Below the pieces are notes generated by a model. The model was not told the DNA's origin. It searched no databases and saw nothing but the letters and a program-made list of their open reading frames with translations. Made by a program: the position numbers and the translations under genes. From positions 1 to 64,000 of IMG/VR virus record IMGVR_UViG_3300037104_000892: a stretch of 64,000 bases of DNA. One strand, written 5' to 3'. Of this stretch, positions 14,265 to 22,605 are shown in pieces. The stretch is from a virus. How positions within the stretch are numbered: the stretch's first letter is position 1; the number at the start of each line of letters is the position of its first letter.

Positions 14265-14758
14265 TCTCGTCCATAATCGGGTTTCCATCCATGCCCTTGC
14301 ATCCTGTTACTTCGTGAGAGATGAGTCTATATTATTGGCATCATCTATATATTAGTGTTTTAAACTATGTCCCGGAAAGAGGACACTACGACAACCATCT
14401 GTTTAAAACATATTGCTAATTTGCCATGTTCCCTATAGTAGCATAAGGACTAACGGTGCAAAGAATCGTATTAGGTCGTTGGACTCAGCAACTGAGGAGC
14501 CAAAAACCCTGACTTTTATTTCTTCCACTCTACGAGCAAAGCTTTAAGATCTGAAAAAGTGTAAACAGAAAACTTTTGTGAATTGTAATTAGAGCCTTAA
14601 TAGCACTGATAATTAAGATAAGATGATCATCCGTATGAAGGACCTCTACAACTAAATGCCTTGCCTAAGGGCGGTAGAGCATAATACAGAGTCAAATCCC
14701 CTCCGTTAGGGTTGAACCTTTAGGGCTTTCAGTTACAATTTACAAATATTTTTAAGAA
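14265..14758 (-). ncRNA. Large structured non-coding RNA (about 480 nt)
   Basis: No open frame, although this window is otherwise gene-dense. Read on the minus strand it has a 3' domain closed by GGCAAATT/AATTTGCC. Inside are GTTTTAAAC/GTTTAAAAC, GTGTCC/GGGACA and AGATGA/TCATCT, and upstream a CTCTAC/GTAGAG hairpin. A class I promoter lies just upstream at 14780. I could not match it to RNase P RNA or tmRNA signatures. Size and tRNA neighbourhood recall the phage-borne GOLLD and ROOL classes, but I cannot confirm either by eye. Confidence 0.6.
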
Positions 14759-14779
14759 CGTTTGTTTTATTTATTAAGG

Positions 14780-14817
14780 CAAATATAACAAAAAGTTTTG
14801 ACAAAATAAAATTATTT
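14780..14817 (-). promoter_or_regulatory. Class I promoter for the large RNA
   Basis: TTTTGTCAAAAC then TTTTTGTTATATTTG on the minus strand. It overlaps the end of the upstream gene and points into the non-coding region. Confidence 0.6.
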
Positions 14818-15228
14818 GCTATTTATTTTTCCAACATTTGTATAATGATACTCTCGTACCTTATTCCAATCAACGAGAGCTTTTACTTCTAAGTAAGGAA
14901 CTAAAGCAAATCTCATATTATTTTCTTTGCAATAGTCTTCTGCTGCTTTACACTTGAAAGGAAGTTCTGGTTTATCATTGCTTCCTTTTATTTCTATGAT
15001 AGAAGTTCTGTCTCTTTCTTTTACAATAAAATCAGGAATATAATGTCGAATTTTGCCTTCAAATAAATATGGAATACGTAATGCAGTGTTTTTCTGCCAA
15101 ATAAATGACATTGAATCGAAATGCATCATCATTGCTAATTCTGTCATAGAATCGTAACGAAATACTCTTCCTATATTAGATTTGTAATACCCTTTTAATG
15201 ACGGTATTCCTTTACGTTTTTCTAGCAT
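14812..15228 (-). CDS. PD-(D/E)XK nuclease, TnsA-like
   Basis: 138 residues. A conserved Glu near residue 30 (MTELAMMM), then RHYIPDFIV (Asp) and SIIEIKGS (E-x-K) form the active-site pattern of TnsA/HEG-type restriction-like nucleases. There is no Zn ribbon or NUMOD, so it is not obviously a homing enzyme. A packaging or head-completion nuclease role (T4 gp4-like) is possible. Confidence 0.65.
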   Translation of the reverse strand: MLEKRKGIPSLKGYYKSNIGRVFRYDSMTELAMMMHFDSMSFIWQKNTALRIPYLFEGKIRHYIPDFIVKERDRTSIIEIKGSNDKPELPFKCKAAEDYCKENNMRFALVPYLEVKALVDWNKVREYHYTNVGKINSK

Positions 15229-15232
15229 ATTT

Positions 15233-15445
15233 TTAATTTAAGCAAACTCGTAATTGAACATCTGTTTCAAATGTTTCATATTTTTTGAATAAACGATATT
15301 GTCTCTGAACGGCTTTTTGAAAAGCTTTATTTTGAACTTCAAAAAACTCTTTTACAGTTGATTCCTGTTCATCGATATAATAAAAAAATATATCAAATGG
15401 CTGAACATCTATTATACGTGTGTAATATGGTTTTGTTTGTTTCAT
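15233..15445 (-). CDS. Hypothetical protein
   Basis: 70 residues, many aromatic residues; overlaps the next gene by 4 bases. No domain recognised. Confidence 0.5.
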   Translation of the reverse strand: MKQTKPYYTRIIDVQPFDIFFYYIDEQESTVKEFFEVQNKAFQKAVQRQYRLFKKYETFETDVQLRVCLN

Positions 15446-15705
15446 ACTTTAAGAGTGTTTTTTCTGTAAAATACTTTTTTTATTCTCCAATTACTTCCAA
15501 CCATAGCTGTAGGTATTCGAGTATCAAAAATTAATGACGCATTAAGATCATAATTTGGGTACAATTTCTTATACTTTTTAGCATCTCTGATTAATCGATT
15601 CTTTTCAAGAACAGCACTTTCTTTGGTTTCAAAACCGATATTCATATAGGTTTTTCGCGCACCTGTAATAAGGTTTGTGTATGTTATTTGAAAACAATAG
15701 TTCAT
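15442..15705 (-). CDS. Hypothetical protein
   Basis: 87 residues, alpha/beta with a basic C-terminus. In the 14812-16235 operon. No domain recognised. Confidence 0.5.
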   Translation of the reverse strand: MNYCFQITYTNLITGARKTYMNIGFETKESAVLEKNRLIRDAKKYKKLYPNYDLNASLIFDTRIPTAMVGSNWRIKKVFYRKNTLKV

Positions 15706-15707
15706 GA

Positions 15708-16235
15708 TTAGAATGAAAAATCGTAATATTCTCTTTTAACTCCGAAAATGATATTAACTGAACTCCATTCGGTAGTCATTTTTGTTATACCTGGGATTAC
15801 TGCATTGATAAAGGCACTTTGTTCTCCGTATGTTCCGCCGGCATTTTTATATGCTTCGTGAAGTTCTTTTCCAAAATCACCATATTTTTTTCTGGCTTCG
15901 TCTGTAAAACGAACTACATTATGTTTCTGTTTCCAGCTACCCCATTTGTAAAAAAGGGTTATTTTTTCTTCGGTAAAGTCTTTGTATTCATAATCCTGAG
16001 AATCTGACATTCCCAACTTATCAAGTCTGGTAGGAGCGTATCTCTGAATTACGGCCATCTTTTTCTTTTCGTCAGCTTCAATGACTTCATATGCGTGACG
16101 ATCACTGTAAAATAACATTGTAGCACCTTCACCAACAACCGGTACCGAAGCATTATGACTCATAAGTTGATTAAAAAATCCACCTGCTGAACCAATTCTT
16201 TTTCCTTTTTGTTTAAATTGTAGGTCGTTTTTCAT
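15708..16235 (-). CDS. Hypothetical conserved phage protein
   Basis: 175 residues from ATG 16235. The longer frame would run into the promoter, so the internal ATG is preferred. Contains VVGEGATMLFYSDRHAYEV and a helical C-terminal half. Heads the operon downstream of a class I promoter. Family unknown. Confidence 0.55.
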   Translation of the reverse strand: MKNDLQFKQKGKRIGSAGGFFNQLMSHNASVPVVGEGATMLFYSDRHAYEVIEADEKKKMAVIQRYAPTRLDKLGMSDSQDYEYKDFTEEKITLFYKWGSWKQKHNVVRFTDEARKKYGDFGKELHEAYKNAGGTYGEQSAFINAVIPGITKMTTEWSSVNIIFGVKREYYDFSF

Positions 16236-16258
16236 GACTATATTATTTAATTCTATAG

Positions 16259-16298
16259 TAAATATAATCAATTTCTCTGACAATAAAAAATATTTTAT
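16259..16298 (-). promoter_or_regulatory. Class I promoter
   Basis: AAATATTTTTTATTGTCAGAG then TTGATTATATTTA on the minus strand, a near-consensus copy. Confidence 0.65.
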
Positions 16299-16525
16299 GG
16301 ATTATTTTCATCTTTTATGTAACAAGATTTAACTCGTACATTTTTTTTCATGGCATTAATAAATTGAAAGGGATTTGTGATCCCATATATCTCTTTTCTA
16401 AAATTGTTATCGTAGATAATAACAACACAATATGTTACTGGCTTTAATGGAATGTACCCGTCAAAAAATTTATTTGGGTGTAAATCAAAACCTCTCTTTA
16501 TGAATTTGTTGTCTTCTCCAAACAT
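16295..16525 (-). CDS. Hypothetical protein
   Basis: 76 residues, beta-rich; its 3' end overlaps the promoter of the following operon. Function unknown. Confidence 0.45.
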   Translation of the reverse strand: MFGEDNKFIKRGFDLHPNKFFDGYIPLKPVTYCVVIIYDNNFRKEIYGITNPFQFINAMKKNVRVKSCYIKDENNP

Positions 16526-16534
16526 ATTTGGCCT

Positions 16535-17239
16535 TTATTTTTTTAATTTTCTTCCATATATCCACCCCTTAATTAGATATTGATCAACATTTTCCTTTTT
16601 AGTTGCTAAAGTTTCTGATGTTAAAGGATTTATTAACCATTTTATACCAAATTGGGAATTTAATTCACCACATTGTCGTTTATGTCCTGTGTTAAATTTT
16701 TTTAATTTTTCTTTATGTTTTTTATTTAAAGGTTTTCGTTTTATACCCTTTGTTTTTCCTATAAGAGATTTACTTATTTTTTCCTTTGTTTCTTGAACTT
16801 GCTTTTTTCTTGTTAATGGATATTTTCTATTTTTATATAATCTTGTTTTTTCTTCTGCAGAATAATGCTTATCTTTCATGTACCCGGTTTTTCCGGTTTG
16901 AGTTTTTCTACATTTTTCTTTTGATTCTTCACTCCAACAATCTTTAACATTATGCCCACCCTTCCAACTAATATTATAACCTCCTTGTGATATGTGTGTT
17001 TTGTATAATCTTATGTATTTTTCTTGAGCATCAAATGCTTCTTTTCTTGTTGGAAACAATTCTAAAATTTCTTTTTTAAAATTTTCTTTTCCATATTCAT
17101 TAACTTTTTGCCCGAATAAAATTCCGCTCCCTAAATATTTATCTTCTTTGGGCTCACAAATAGATGATCTATCACCAACATATTGGTGTCCGTTAATGAT
17201 ATTTGTTGTTATGTAAACGTAATGAAATTGTTGAGACAT
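16535..17239 (-). CDS. GIY-YIG homing endonuclease
   Basis: 234 residues. The GIY-YIG core starts FHYVYITTNIINGHQYVGD and includes YLGSG and the catalytic Glu region. Several NUMOD3-like repeats (SKSLIGKTKG) and a C-terminal IKWLINPLT...GWIYGRKL segment follow. This is a Seg-like free-standing mobile gene, relative of the copies at 31091, 46124, 51248, 53153 and 61147. A late-type box precedes it. Confidence 0.9.
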   Translation of the reverse strand: MSQQFHYVYITTNIINGHQYVGDRSSICEPKEDKYLGSGILFGQKVNEYGKENFKKEILELFPTRKEAFDAQEKYIRLYKTHISQGGYNISWKGGHNVKDCWSEESKEKCRKTQTGKTGYMKDKHYSAEEKTRLYKNRKYPLTRKKQVQETKEKISKSLIGKTKGIKRKPLNKKHKEKLKKFNTGHKRQCGELNSQFGIKWLINPLTSETLATKKENVDQYLIKGWIYGRKLKK

Positions 17240-17248
17240 ATATTATTT

Positions 17249-17263
17249 TATTTATATATTCAT
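17249..17263 (-). promoter_or_regulatory. Class III (late-like) promoter box
   Basis: ATGAATATATAAATA on the minus strand, 10-20 bases upstream of the GIY-YIG gene. Confidence 0.5.
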
Positions 17264-17309
17264 AAAAAAACCGTAGTAAAAGATTAGTGATAAAATTTTA
17301 TTACGGTTG
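17262..17309 (-). terminator. Rho-independent terminator of the 17.3-17.6 kb RNA
   Basis: AACCGTAATAAAA pairs with TTTTACTACGGTT (12 of 13 pairs), followed by seven T on the minus strand. Confidence 0.8.
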
Positions 17310-17586
17310 TTTAAAATTAACTGAGAACTACTGTTTTGTGCGTTTTTAACGAGTTTTCTCTCGGAAAAAGTTTAAGGTGTTTTTCGATACCTTGCCGTAT
17401 TGTTTAGGCCGAAGCCGCAAATACATGAGCGTTATTTACCAATTTAGGTTTGCATTTCTGCATTTCTAATAGTACATTACTTGCGTAATGAGATTCTTCC
17501 GAAGAAGCTTGTTTGCCTTGCGGCATTTTTGCGAAGTATCACAAAACTTACTACAGTTTGATTAATCCAAAAATATAAAAGAACTC
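17310..17586 (-). ncRNA. Ornate non-coding RNA (about 300 nt)
   Basis: Lies between a class II-like promoter and a strong terminator, with no sizeable frame. GTTTTGTG/CACAAAAC and AACTG/CAGTT join the ends. Inside are compact hairpins capped by stable tetraloops: CATTAC-GCAA-GTAATG, TGCA-GAAA-TGCA, GCC-GCAA-GGC, CTTC-TTCG-GAAG and GGC-TTCG-GCC. That density of GNRA and UUCG loops is typical of large structured RNAs. Not recognised as a known class. Confidence 0.7.
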
Positions 17587-17591
17587 TTGTA

Positions 17592-17627
17592 GATTATATA
17601 TTGTTCTAAAAAGCATTAGTTTTCCAA
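17592..17627 (-). promoter_or_regulatory. Class II-like promoter
   Basis: GGAAAACTAATGC, spacer, ATATATAATC on the minus strand, pointing into the ornate RNA. Confidence 0.5.
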
Positions 17628-17644
17628 CTTAATGCACAAAGTTG

Positions 17645-18676
17645 TTAAAATTTTGTTATAAATGCCTCAAGATATTGTTTTATCTGTCGATACCTATCAA
17701 CATAAGCATAATTTATTTTCATCTTTTGTTTATCTTCACTATCTTCTTCTTTGATATAAGTATGAGGAAATGGAAACATGTGAAGACTTTTATGGCCGAC
17801 AAATATATTCTTATAATGGAAATCGTCAAGTTTATCTCGTTCTTCTTTAGGTAATCGTGATCCATCATCGACATAAGGAGCATCTTTCATAAGATAAATG
17901 TAAAGATCAACTTCATTAGCTTTTTCAACCCATGGGTCAACTTTCAATTCCTGATTAAATGCATATTGAGCGTATCCTTTTGTGATTAACAAATCTGTAT
18001 CAATAAATAACAATTTGTTTGCTAATCTTGTATGTTTTATGATATTTTTAGCATGTTCTGTAGCAATTAACTGTAAATCATCCATTGAAAAGTTTGTGCT
18101 TCCAATGTTCAAATCTCTTGCTGTTTCAGGACACCAAACTGTATTGTAATGTTCCGCTAAGTGTTGCGCTAATGTTGTTTTGCCAGTTGATTCTGTTCCA
18201 ACAATTGCAATTTTCTTTACGTAATAGTCTTTGGCAAAGTTACTAAGATAGTCCCAATTGGTAAGAGGTTTGTTTCTTATCATTGTAGCTGAAACGGGAA
18301 TGATGTTTCTTGATTTGTCAAAAACCCAATTTTCAGCACCAGCTATTTCGGCAAACACTTTTCCGTAATCTTCAGATGTAAAAATTCTGTCAATCTTTCC
18401 AAAACGTTCTCTGACTAAATGACCCCAAAATGCTGATAATTCGTCGCTTGTTTCAAATTTCGGTTCTTCTGCATTGAGGCCAAACACTTCAACTTTAGGG
18501 TCATCAAGATAAGTAGATAAAACCCATTTAAGTCGATATTTATATGGGATAGGTTCATCGGGACTTGCTGCAACAAGAATAAGTAATTTGTCGCAATTTG
18601 ATTTGGCATACTCTATAAGAGCCATGTGGCCTTTATGAAAAGGCATGAATTTTCCAAGTACGAATCCTGTTACCAT
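17645..18676 (-). CDS. nadR: NadR-like bifunctional NMN adenylyltransferase / ribosylnicotinamide kinase
   Basis: 343 residues with both NadR enzymatic domains and no HTH. The N-terminal nucleotidyltransferase has FVLGKFMPFHKGH (HxGH-type motif, residues 5-17) and SATMIRN near residue 150. The C-terminal P-loop kinase has VGTESTGKTTL (near residue 180), then CPETARD. Together these phosphorylate nicotinamide riboside to NMN and adenylylate NMN to NAD. Last gene of the operon that starts with the TonB receptor; overlaps the macro-domain gene by 7 bases. Confidence 0.92.
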   Translation of the reverse strand: MVTGFVLGKFMPFHKGHMALIEYAKSNCDKLLILVAASPDEPIPYKYRLKWVLSTYLDDPKVEVFGLNAEEPKFETSDELSAFWGHLVRERFGKIDRIFTSEDYGKVFAEIAGAENWVFDKSRNIIPVSATMIRNKPLTNWDYLSNFAKDYYVKKIAIVGTESTGKTTLAQHLAEHYNTVWCPETARDLNIGSTNFSMDDLQLIATEHAKNIIKHTRLANKLLFIDTDLLITKGYAQYAFNQELKVDPWVEKANEVDLYIYLMKDAPYVDDGSRLPKEERDKLDDFHYKNIFVGHKSLHMFPFPHTYIKEEDSEDKQKMKINYAYVDRYRQIKQYLEAFITKF

Positions 18677-19146
18677 TTTCCAGGGTTATGATAATTAACG
18701 ACTACAACATGACAATCTTTCATTTCTGTATCGATAATTTTGCTTATTCTATCCCAATCTCCACCGGCTAATCCTGCTCCAATTTTGGGCATTCCAATTG
18801 TTTGACCTTTGAAATTGTAGTTAATTTTTCTCATTACTAATGTGATAGCTTCGTAATCAACGGGATTAGCACTGCCATCAATATGATTTAGACCATAATT
18901 GAATTGCGTATAACCATTTATGATAATAAAATCATAATGTCTGGCTTTACGATATGTGTAACTTCCAAGTTTAAGAATATCTCCTCTTGTAGTTTTACAA
19001 TCAGCTTCATAAGCTTCAGGAAACTGCTCTTTAATTTGTTTGGCAATTCCAGCACCCATTGTACAAAAACAATTAGCGCCATGAACTATGGCATCAAATT
19101 GCCTTATTTTTGCGTATTCGAGTAAATCTCCGTTAATGATTGTCAT
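18670..19146 (-). CDS. Macro domain protein (ADP-ribose binding or hydrolysing)
   Basis: 158 residues. Begins MTIINGDLLEYAKIRQFDAI, then VHGANCFCTMGAGIA, the ADP-ribose loop, and GMPKIGAGLAGGDW, the phosphate loop. This resembles Poa1/ALC1-type macro domains, which remove ADP-ribose or ADP-ribose 1''-phosphate. It is embedded between NAD genes by overlapping ends. Likely role: clearing or reversing ADP-ribose signals or protein ADP-ribosylation during infection; this part is inference. Confidence 0.9.
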   Translation of the reverse strand: MTIINGDLLEYAKIRQFDAIVHGANCFCTMGAGIAKQIKEQFPEAYEADCKTTRGDILKLGSYTYRKARHYDFIIINGYTQFNYGLNHIDGSANPVDYEAITLVMRKINYNFKGQTIGMPKIGAGLAGGDWDRISKIIDTEMKDCHVVVVNYHNPGKW

Positions 19147-20020
19147 ATAAATGATTGTTAATAATATACATTAAAACTTTTGAATCCATTTTATGTTCTG
19201 TTAAAAGCTCATAATTAGGAAATGATTTTGTCATTAAAATTTCTCTAACTTCAGAAGATGAAATTTCCAATATATCAGTTTCTTTGTTAAGAAAAATATG
19301 AGGGGCTTTTAAGTACCAATCAACTTTTAAATCTCTATTTATACCTTTTCTAGGAACTACAACAAATCGTACCATTCTCTCAAGTTCTTCAAAATTTACC
19401 CACTTGTCAAAACTATTAGCATTATCAAGTCCAATTATCATACTAAAATTGAATTTTTCGTTCAATTCTTTATCCATTTTCAATCTTTTGAAAAAATTGA
19501 AAGTTTCTCCGGCCAATTCATTTTTTATTTCGTAATCAAAGACTTTTATTCTTCCATCAACTTCTGCAGCTAATTTACACATTTCCAAACGATCTTTCGC
19601 AGATGCCATGTGTTTTCCATACATGTGTTTATAAGCTGGCATTATCCAAACTTCGTCAAATTCTCCTGAAGTATTCAAAACGAATTGAGCAGTTTGAATG
19701 TGACCTAATGTGATGGGATCAAATGCTCCTCCAAATATTGCAACTTTAGTTTTTCTTCCTAAAGATTTGTATTGCAAACTTCTTGATTTAATTTTTTCTA
19801 ATGTAGTCTTAATTCCTTCGGCAACATCCCAACCACTTTCATTATACAATTGAATTAAAGAACACATTAAATCAGCAGATTCCTCTTTAAGATTCTGGAT
19901 ATCATTCCACTTCATAAGTTCAAAGAATTCGTTTTGAATATCTTTAAGTCTTTCATTTAATGGCGTATATCCGAAGTTATCTTCAAAAACTTTTTTAACG
20001 TTCTTTTGTAATTCTTTCAT
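19133..20020 (-). CDS. MazG-like domain fused to NadD adenylyltransferase
   Basis: 295 residues. Residues 1-80 look like a MazG-type pyrophosphohydrolase, with NEFFELMKW and EESADLMCSLIQLYNE (the EExxD metal site). Residues 90-290 are a nicotinate/nicotinamide mononucleotide adenylyltransferase: VAIFGGAFDPITLGHI near residue 93 and ILEISSSEVREIL near residue 262. The fusion could couple house-cleaning of nucleotides to NAD(H)/NaAD synthesis. Overlaps genes on both sides. NadD assignment is firm, MazG is good. Confidence 0.88.
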   Translation of the reverse strand: MKELQKNVKKVFEDNFGYTPLNERLKDIQNEFFELMKWNDIQNLKEESADLMCSLIQLYNESGWDVAEGIKTTLEKIKSRSLQYKSLGRKTKVAIFGGAFDPITLGHIQTAQFVLNTSGEFDEVWIMPAYKHMYGKHMASAKDRLEMCKLAAEVDGRIKVFDYEIKNELAGETFNFFKRLKMDKELNEKFNFSMIIGLDNANSFDKWVNFEELERMVRFVVVPRKGINRDLKVDWYLKAPHIFLNKETDILEISSSEVREILMTKSFPNYELLTEHKMDSKVLMYIINNHLYDNH

Positions 20021-20250
20021 AATTCAAATATTTCAAGTGTTCCTCTTTGTTCTAATCTTTGTATCAAATTTCTCCACTCAATTGTATCAACCGGAGCTGG
20101 ATAATTAAAGACTATTAAATCGTCTTCATCCATATTAGCAACAAAATCTCCATCTTGTATTTTTTCAATTATTTTTGATACTTTTTCTCTATCCATGAGA
20201 GGTGCAGCCATAAAGTGGCCGTCTCCATCCATTGCAATTATTATTTTCAT
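20017..20250 (-). CDS. Hypothetical protein in the NAD operon
   Basis: 77 residues: a short beta strand with MDGDGHF, then charged helix and MDEDDLIVFNYPAP. Overlaps both neighbours by 4 bases, so co-translated with the NadD fusion. Function unknown. Confidence 0.55.
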   Translation of the reverse strand: MKIIIAMDGDGHFMAAPLMDREKVSKIIEKIQDGDFVANMDEDDLIVFNYPAPVDTIEWRNLIQRLEQRGTLEIFEL

Positions 20251-20456
20251 AACTCAATCATATAACGATTTTTCAATAAATGTAAGCTTCCATTTTTCTT
20301 TTCAAGGAAAACTAATCCTGCCATGAGAATATCACCTGAGTGTTCTCTAACAACATTGTGATATTTTATTTCTTTGTAATTTTCAACATCCCAAAATGAT
20401 TTTCCATCAGCATTAAGATCATCTTTTTCAATTATTATACAATCAACTTTTTTCAT
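20247..20456 (-). CDS. Hypothetical protein in the NAD operon
   Basis: 69 residues, beta-rich. Overlaps the following gene by 4 bases and meets the TonB receptor stop. Function unknown. Confidence 0.5.
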   Translation of the reverse strand: MKKVDCIIIEKDDLNADGKSFWDVENYKEIKYHNVVREHSGDILMAGLVFLEKKNGSLHLLKNRYMIEL

Positions 20457-22396
20457 TAAAATGTGTATTTAAGTGATACCATTGCGTTTCTATTACCCAT
20501 TACCCAATATTTTGGTGTTCCATCAAATCCTATAATTCCATTCGACAATATCAGAGAATTAAATAAGTTGTTGGCGTTAACTCGTAAATCAATTCCCTTT
20601 AAATGTATTCCGGCATAAGCACTAAATAGCGTAAAATTGGGCAATTTATATTCCTTTGTATTTGCTAAGTCAATATAACTTGACCCATTATATCTTATGT
20701 TTAATCCAACATATCCTAATTTCTTATAGTTGTAAATTCCATCAACATTTATGATAACATTTGGAGTTAAAATGGGTTGGAATATAACATTTTGATCTCG
20801 TATTTGATTTATTGAAAAATTTTCATTTGTTTTAACTTCAAATCCATTAAACCAACGATATCTAAAGTCCAATTCAATTCCACTTCTATATGAATTATCT
20901 ACATTTTGATGTAATAATATTGAGTTTGGACCCATTTTCCCATTAAGAACAATTTCATCTTTAAAGTCCATGTAATAGAAATTACCTTTGAATGTACACC
21001 ATTCATCTAAGTATTTGTAACCTATTTCATGATCGAATACTACTTCAGGTTTTACATAGTTTTCGTCAGCGAGTATGAAATTATCATTTCCATTAAATAA
21101 ATCAGTTCTCGTAGGTTCTCTGTGTGTTTTTCCAATTCCGTAATAAACTACAGATTTATCTGTAACTCTTAGTGTTGCTCCACCAGACCAATTCCAAAAA
21201 TTGTATGTTTTTGGAAGCATAGTTTGATCTCCATGATAAATAAACAAATTATAACGATATTGTATATCTCCAAATAAAATGAACTTTTTATTATCACCAA
21301 AAATCAATTCACCTTTAGCGTAAGGACTTGTTTCACATATATAACCTGTGTTTTTGTAATCTCGAATCAAATCTGTATAGCCATAATGAGTTCGAAAATA
21401 TTCATATCCATTTACTCCTAAATTGAAATTCGTATGATCACCATGAAAATTGTAATTCATTGTGCTTCCTAGCCAATTTGATAAAACGTTTAATCTACCG
21501 ATTCCTGAAGCTCTATAATGAGCATTGTCTGTATCATACCATCCATCTAAATATGTGTCATAAAGTATAAACGAAAAATTTCCTTTGTTGTAATGTGCTT
21601 GATTATGTATCTGATAAAAATGATCTGTTTCAGCACTATTTTGGGTATTAAATCTGGGATTTTTCCTGATACTGTCAAGAGATTCTCCCATCCATGCCAT
21701 TTGATTTCGAGCATTTCCCACAAAACCATAAAACTTCCAGTTTCCAAGTTTTAAACCATAGAAAGCCGATTGTGATTTATTGCCTGAATTGTATTTATAA
21801 CCATCGGTTTGAATGGATGAAGCTTTAATGAAAAAATTCTTCGAGTTAACTCCTGCTGATAACTGAAACGTATTGTATGATCCATAAACAGTTGAAACTT
21901 CTCCAGAAAATTTATCTGCAAATTGATATGAATCAAAACTAATACTTCCACCATAAGAGGAAACACCACTTTTTGTAAGTCCTGCACCACGAATAATTTG
22001 TACATCACTAACTGAATTTAAAAAATCAGGATAGTTATTGAAATAAACTCCTTGATCTTCAGGTTCATTCATTGGAACACCATTTAAAGTAACATTTATG
22101 CGAGTTTGATCAATACCTCTTAAACGATAATAAATGTAGCCAAAACCTGTGCCATTATCCGAATAAAAAGAGACAGATGGTGAAGTACTAAAAAGTATAG
22201 CTGGTTCTGAATTTTGTGATTTTAAAGTAATGTCCGCTTTTTCCATGTTTGTAAAAGAAAAAGGAGCAACTTTAGGTGCTGTATAAGTTCCTTTAACTGA
22301 AACATCAGAAAGTTGAATTGTATCTCTAATTGTATGCTGAGCACTAATCAACAAACAACTTAATAAAATAAATAAAGTTAATGCAATTTTTTTCAT
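20456..22396 (-). CDS. TonB-dependent outer-membrane receptor
   Basis: 646 residues from ATG 22396, where a signal peptide begins (MKKIALTLFILLSCLLISAQ). A TonB-box-like RDTIQLSDVSVKG is followed by a plug domain with YYRLRGIDQTRINVTLNGVP and IIRGAGLTKSGVSSYGG. A 22-strand-type barrel follows, ending in an aromatic C-terminus (VSLKYTF). It lacks the usual N-terminal carboxypeptidase-like domain. These receptors import scarce nutrients across the outer membrane. Next to pnuC and nadR, the likely cargo is nicotinamide riboside or a related pyridine. First intact gene of an operon behind a class I promoter. A phage-encoded receptor of this kind is very unusual. Confidence 0.9.
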   Translation of the reverse strand: MKKIALTLFILLSCLLISAQHTIRDTIQLSDVSVKGTYTAPKVAPFSFTNMEKADITLKSQNSEPAILFSTSPSVSFYSDNGTGFGYIYYRLRGIDQTRINVTLNGVPMNEPEDQGVYFNNYPDFLNSVSDVQIIRGAGLTKSGVSSYGGSISFDSYQFADKFSGEVSTVYGSYNTFQLSAGVNSKNFFIKASSIQTDGYKYNSGNKSQSAFYGLKLGNWKFYGFVGNARNQMAWMGESLDSIRKNPRFNTQNSAETDHFYQIHNQAHYNKGNFSFILYDTYLDGWYDTDNAHYRASGIGRLNVLSNWLGSTMNYNFHGDHTNFNLGVNGYEYFRTHYGYTDLIRDYKNTGYICETSPYAKGELIFGDNKKFILFGDIQYRYNLFIYHGDQTMLPKTYNFWNWSGGATLRVTDKSVVYYGIGKTHREPTRTDLFNGNDNFILADENYVKPEVVFDHEIGYKYLDEWCTFKGNFYYMDFKDEIVLNGKMGPNSILLHQNVDNSYRSGIELDFRYRWFNGFEVKTNENFSINQIRDQNVIFQPILTPNVIINVDGIYNYKKLGYVGLNIRYNGSSYIDLANTKEYKLPNFTLFSAYAGIHLKGIDLRVNANNLFNSLILSNGIIGFDGTPKYWVMGNRNAMVSLKYTF

Positions 22397-22585
22397 TATT
22401 TTTCGTGTATAGTAATTAGTACAAGTGTTTACTCCATTCATGACTGCGTATTTAATACGCTTAGTAATCTGAAATTCGTCGAAAGTATTTTCGTACTTGT
22501 TTTCGTGCATACAAGATACACAGAATTTGCACTTGTTAACGCAACCTTTTGTTGGAACTACGATTGAAATTGTCTGAATGTCCAT
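22397..22585 (-). pseudogene. 5' fragment of a radical SAM gene fused in frame to the TonB receptor
   Basis: The 63 codons ahead of the receptor start encode a radical SAM N-terminus: TKGCVNKCKFCVSCMHENKY has the CxxxCxxC cluster motif, then KRIKYAVMNGVNT. The frame then breaks into unrelated residues and runs on into the receptor signal peptide. This looks like a deletion or insertion junction. Confidence 0.65.
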
Positions 22586-22605
22586 ATTGATTTTCTGTTA
22601 CAATA

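Noticed and set aside
14265-14758. tmRNA or RNase P RNA
   Set aside because: No tRNA-like ends joined by a T-arm, no tag frame ending in LAA, and no RNase P core such as GAGGAAAGTCC was found.
17310-17586. tmRNA
   Set aside because: A possible short frame after GCAAAC does not end in a degradation tag, and the ends do not form an acceptor and T-arm.
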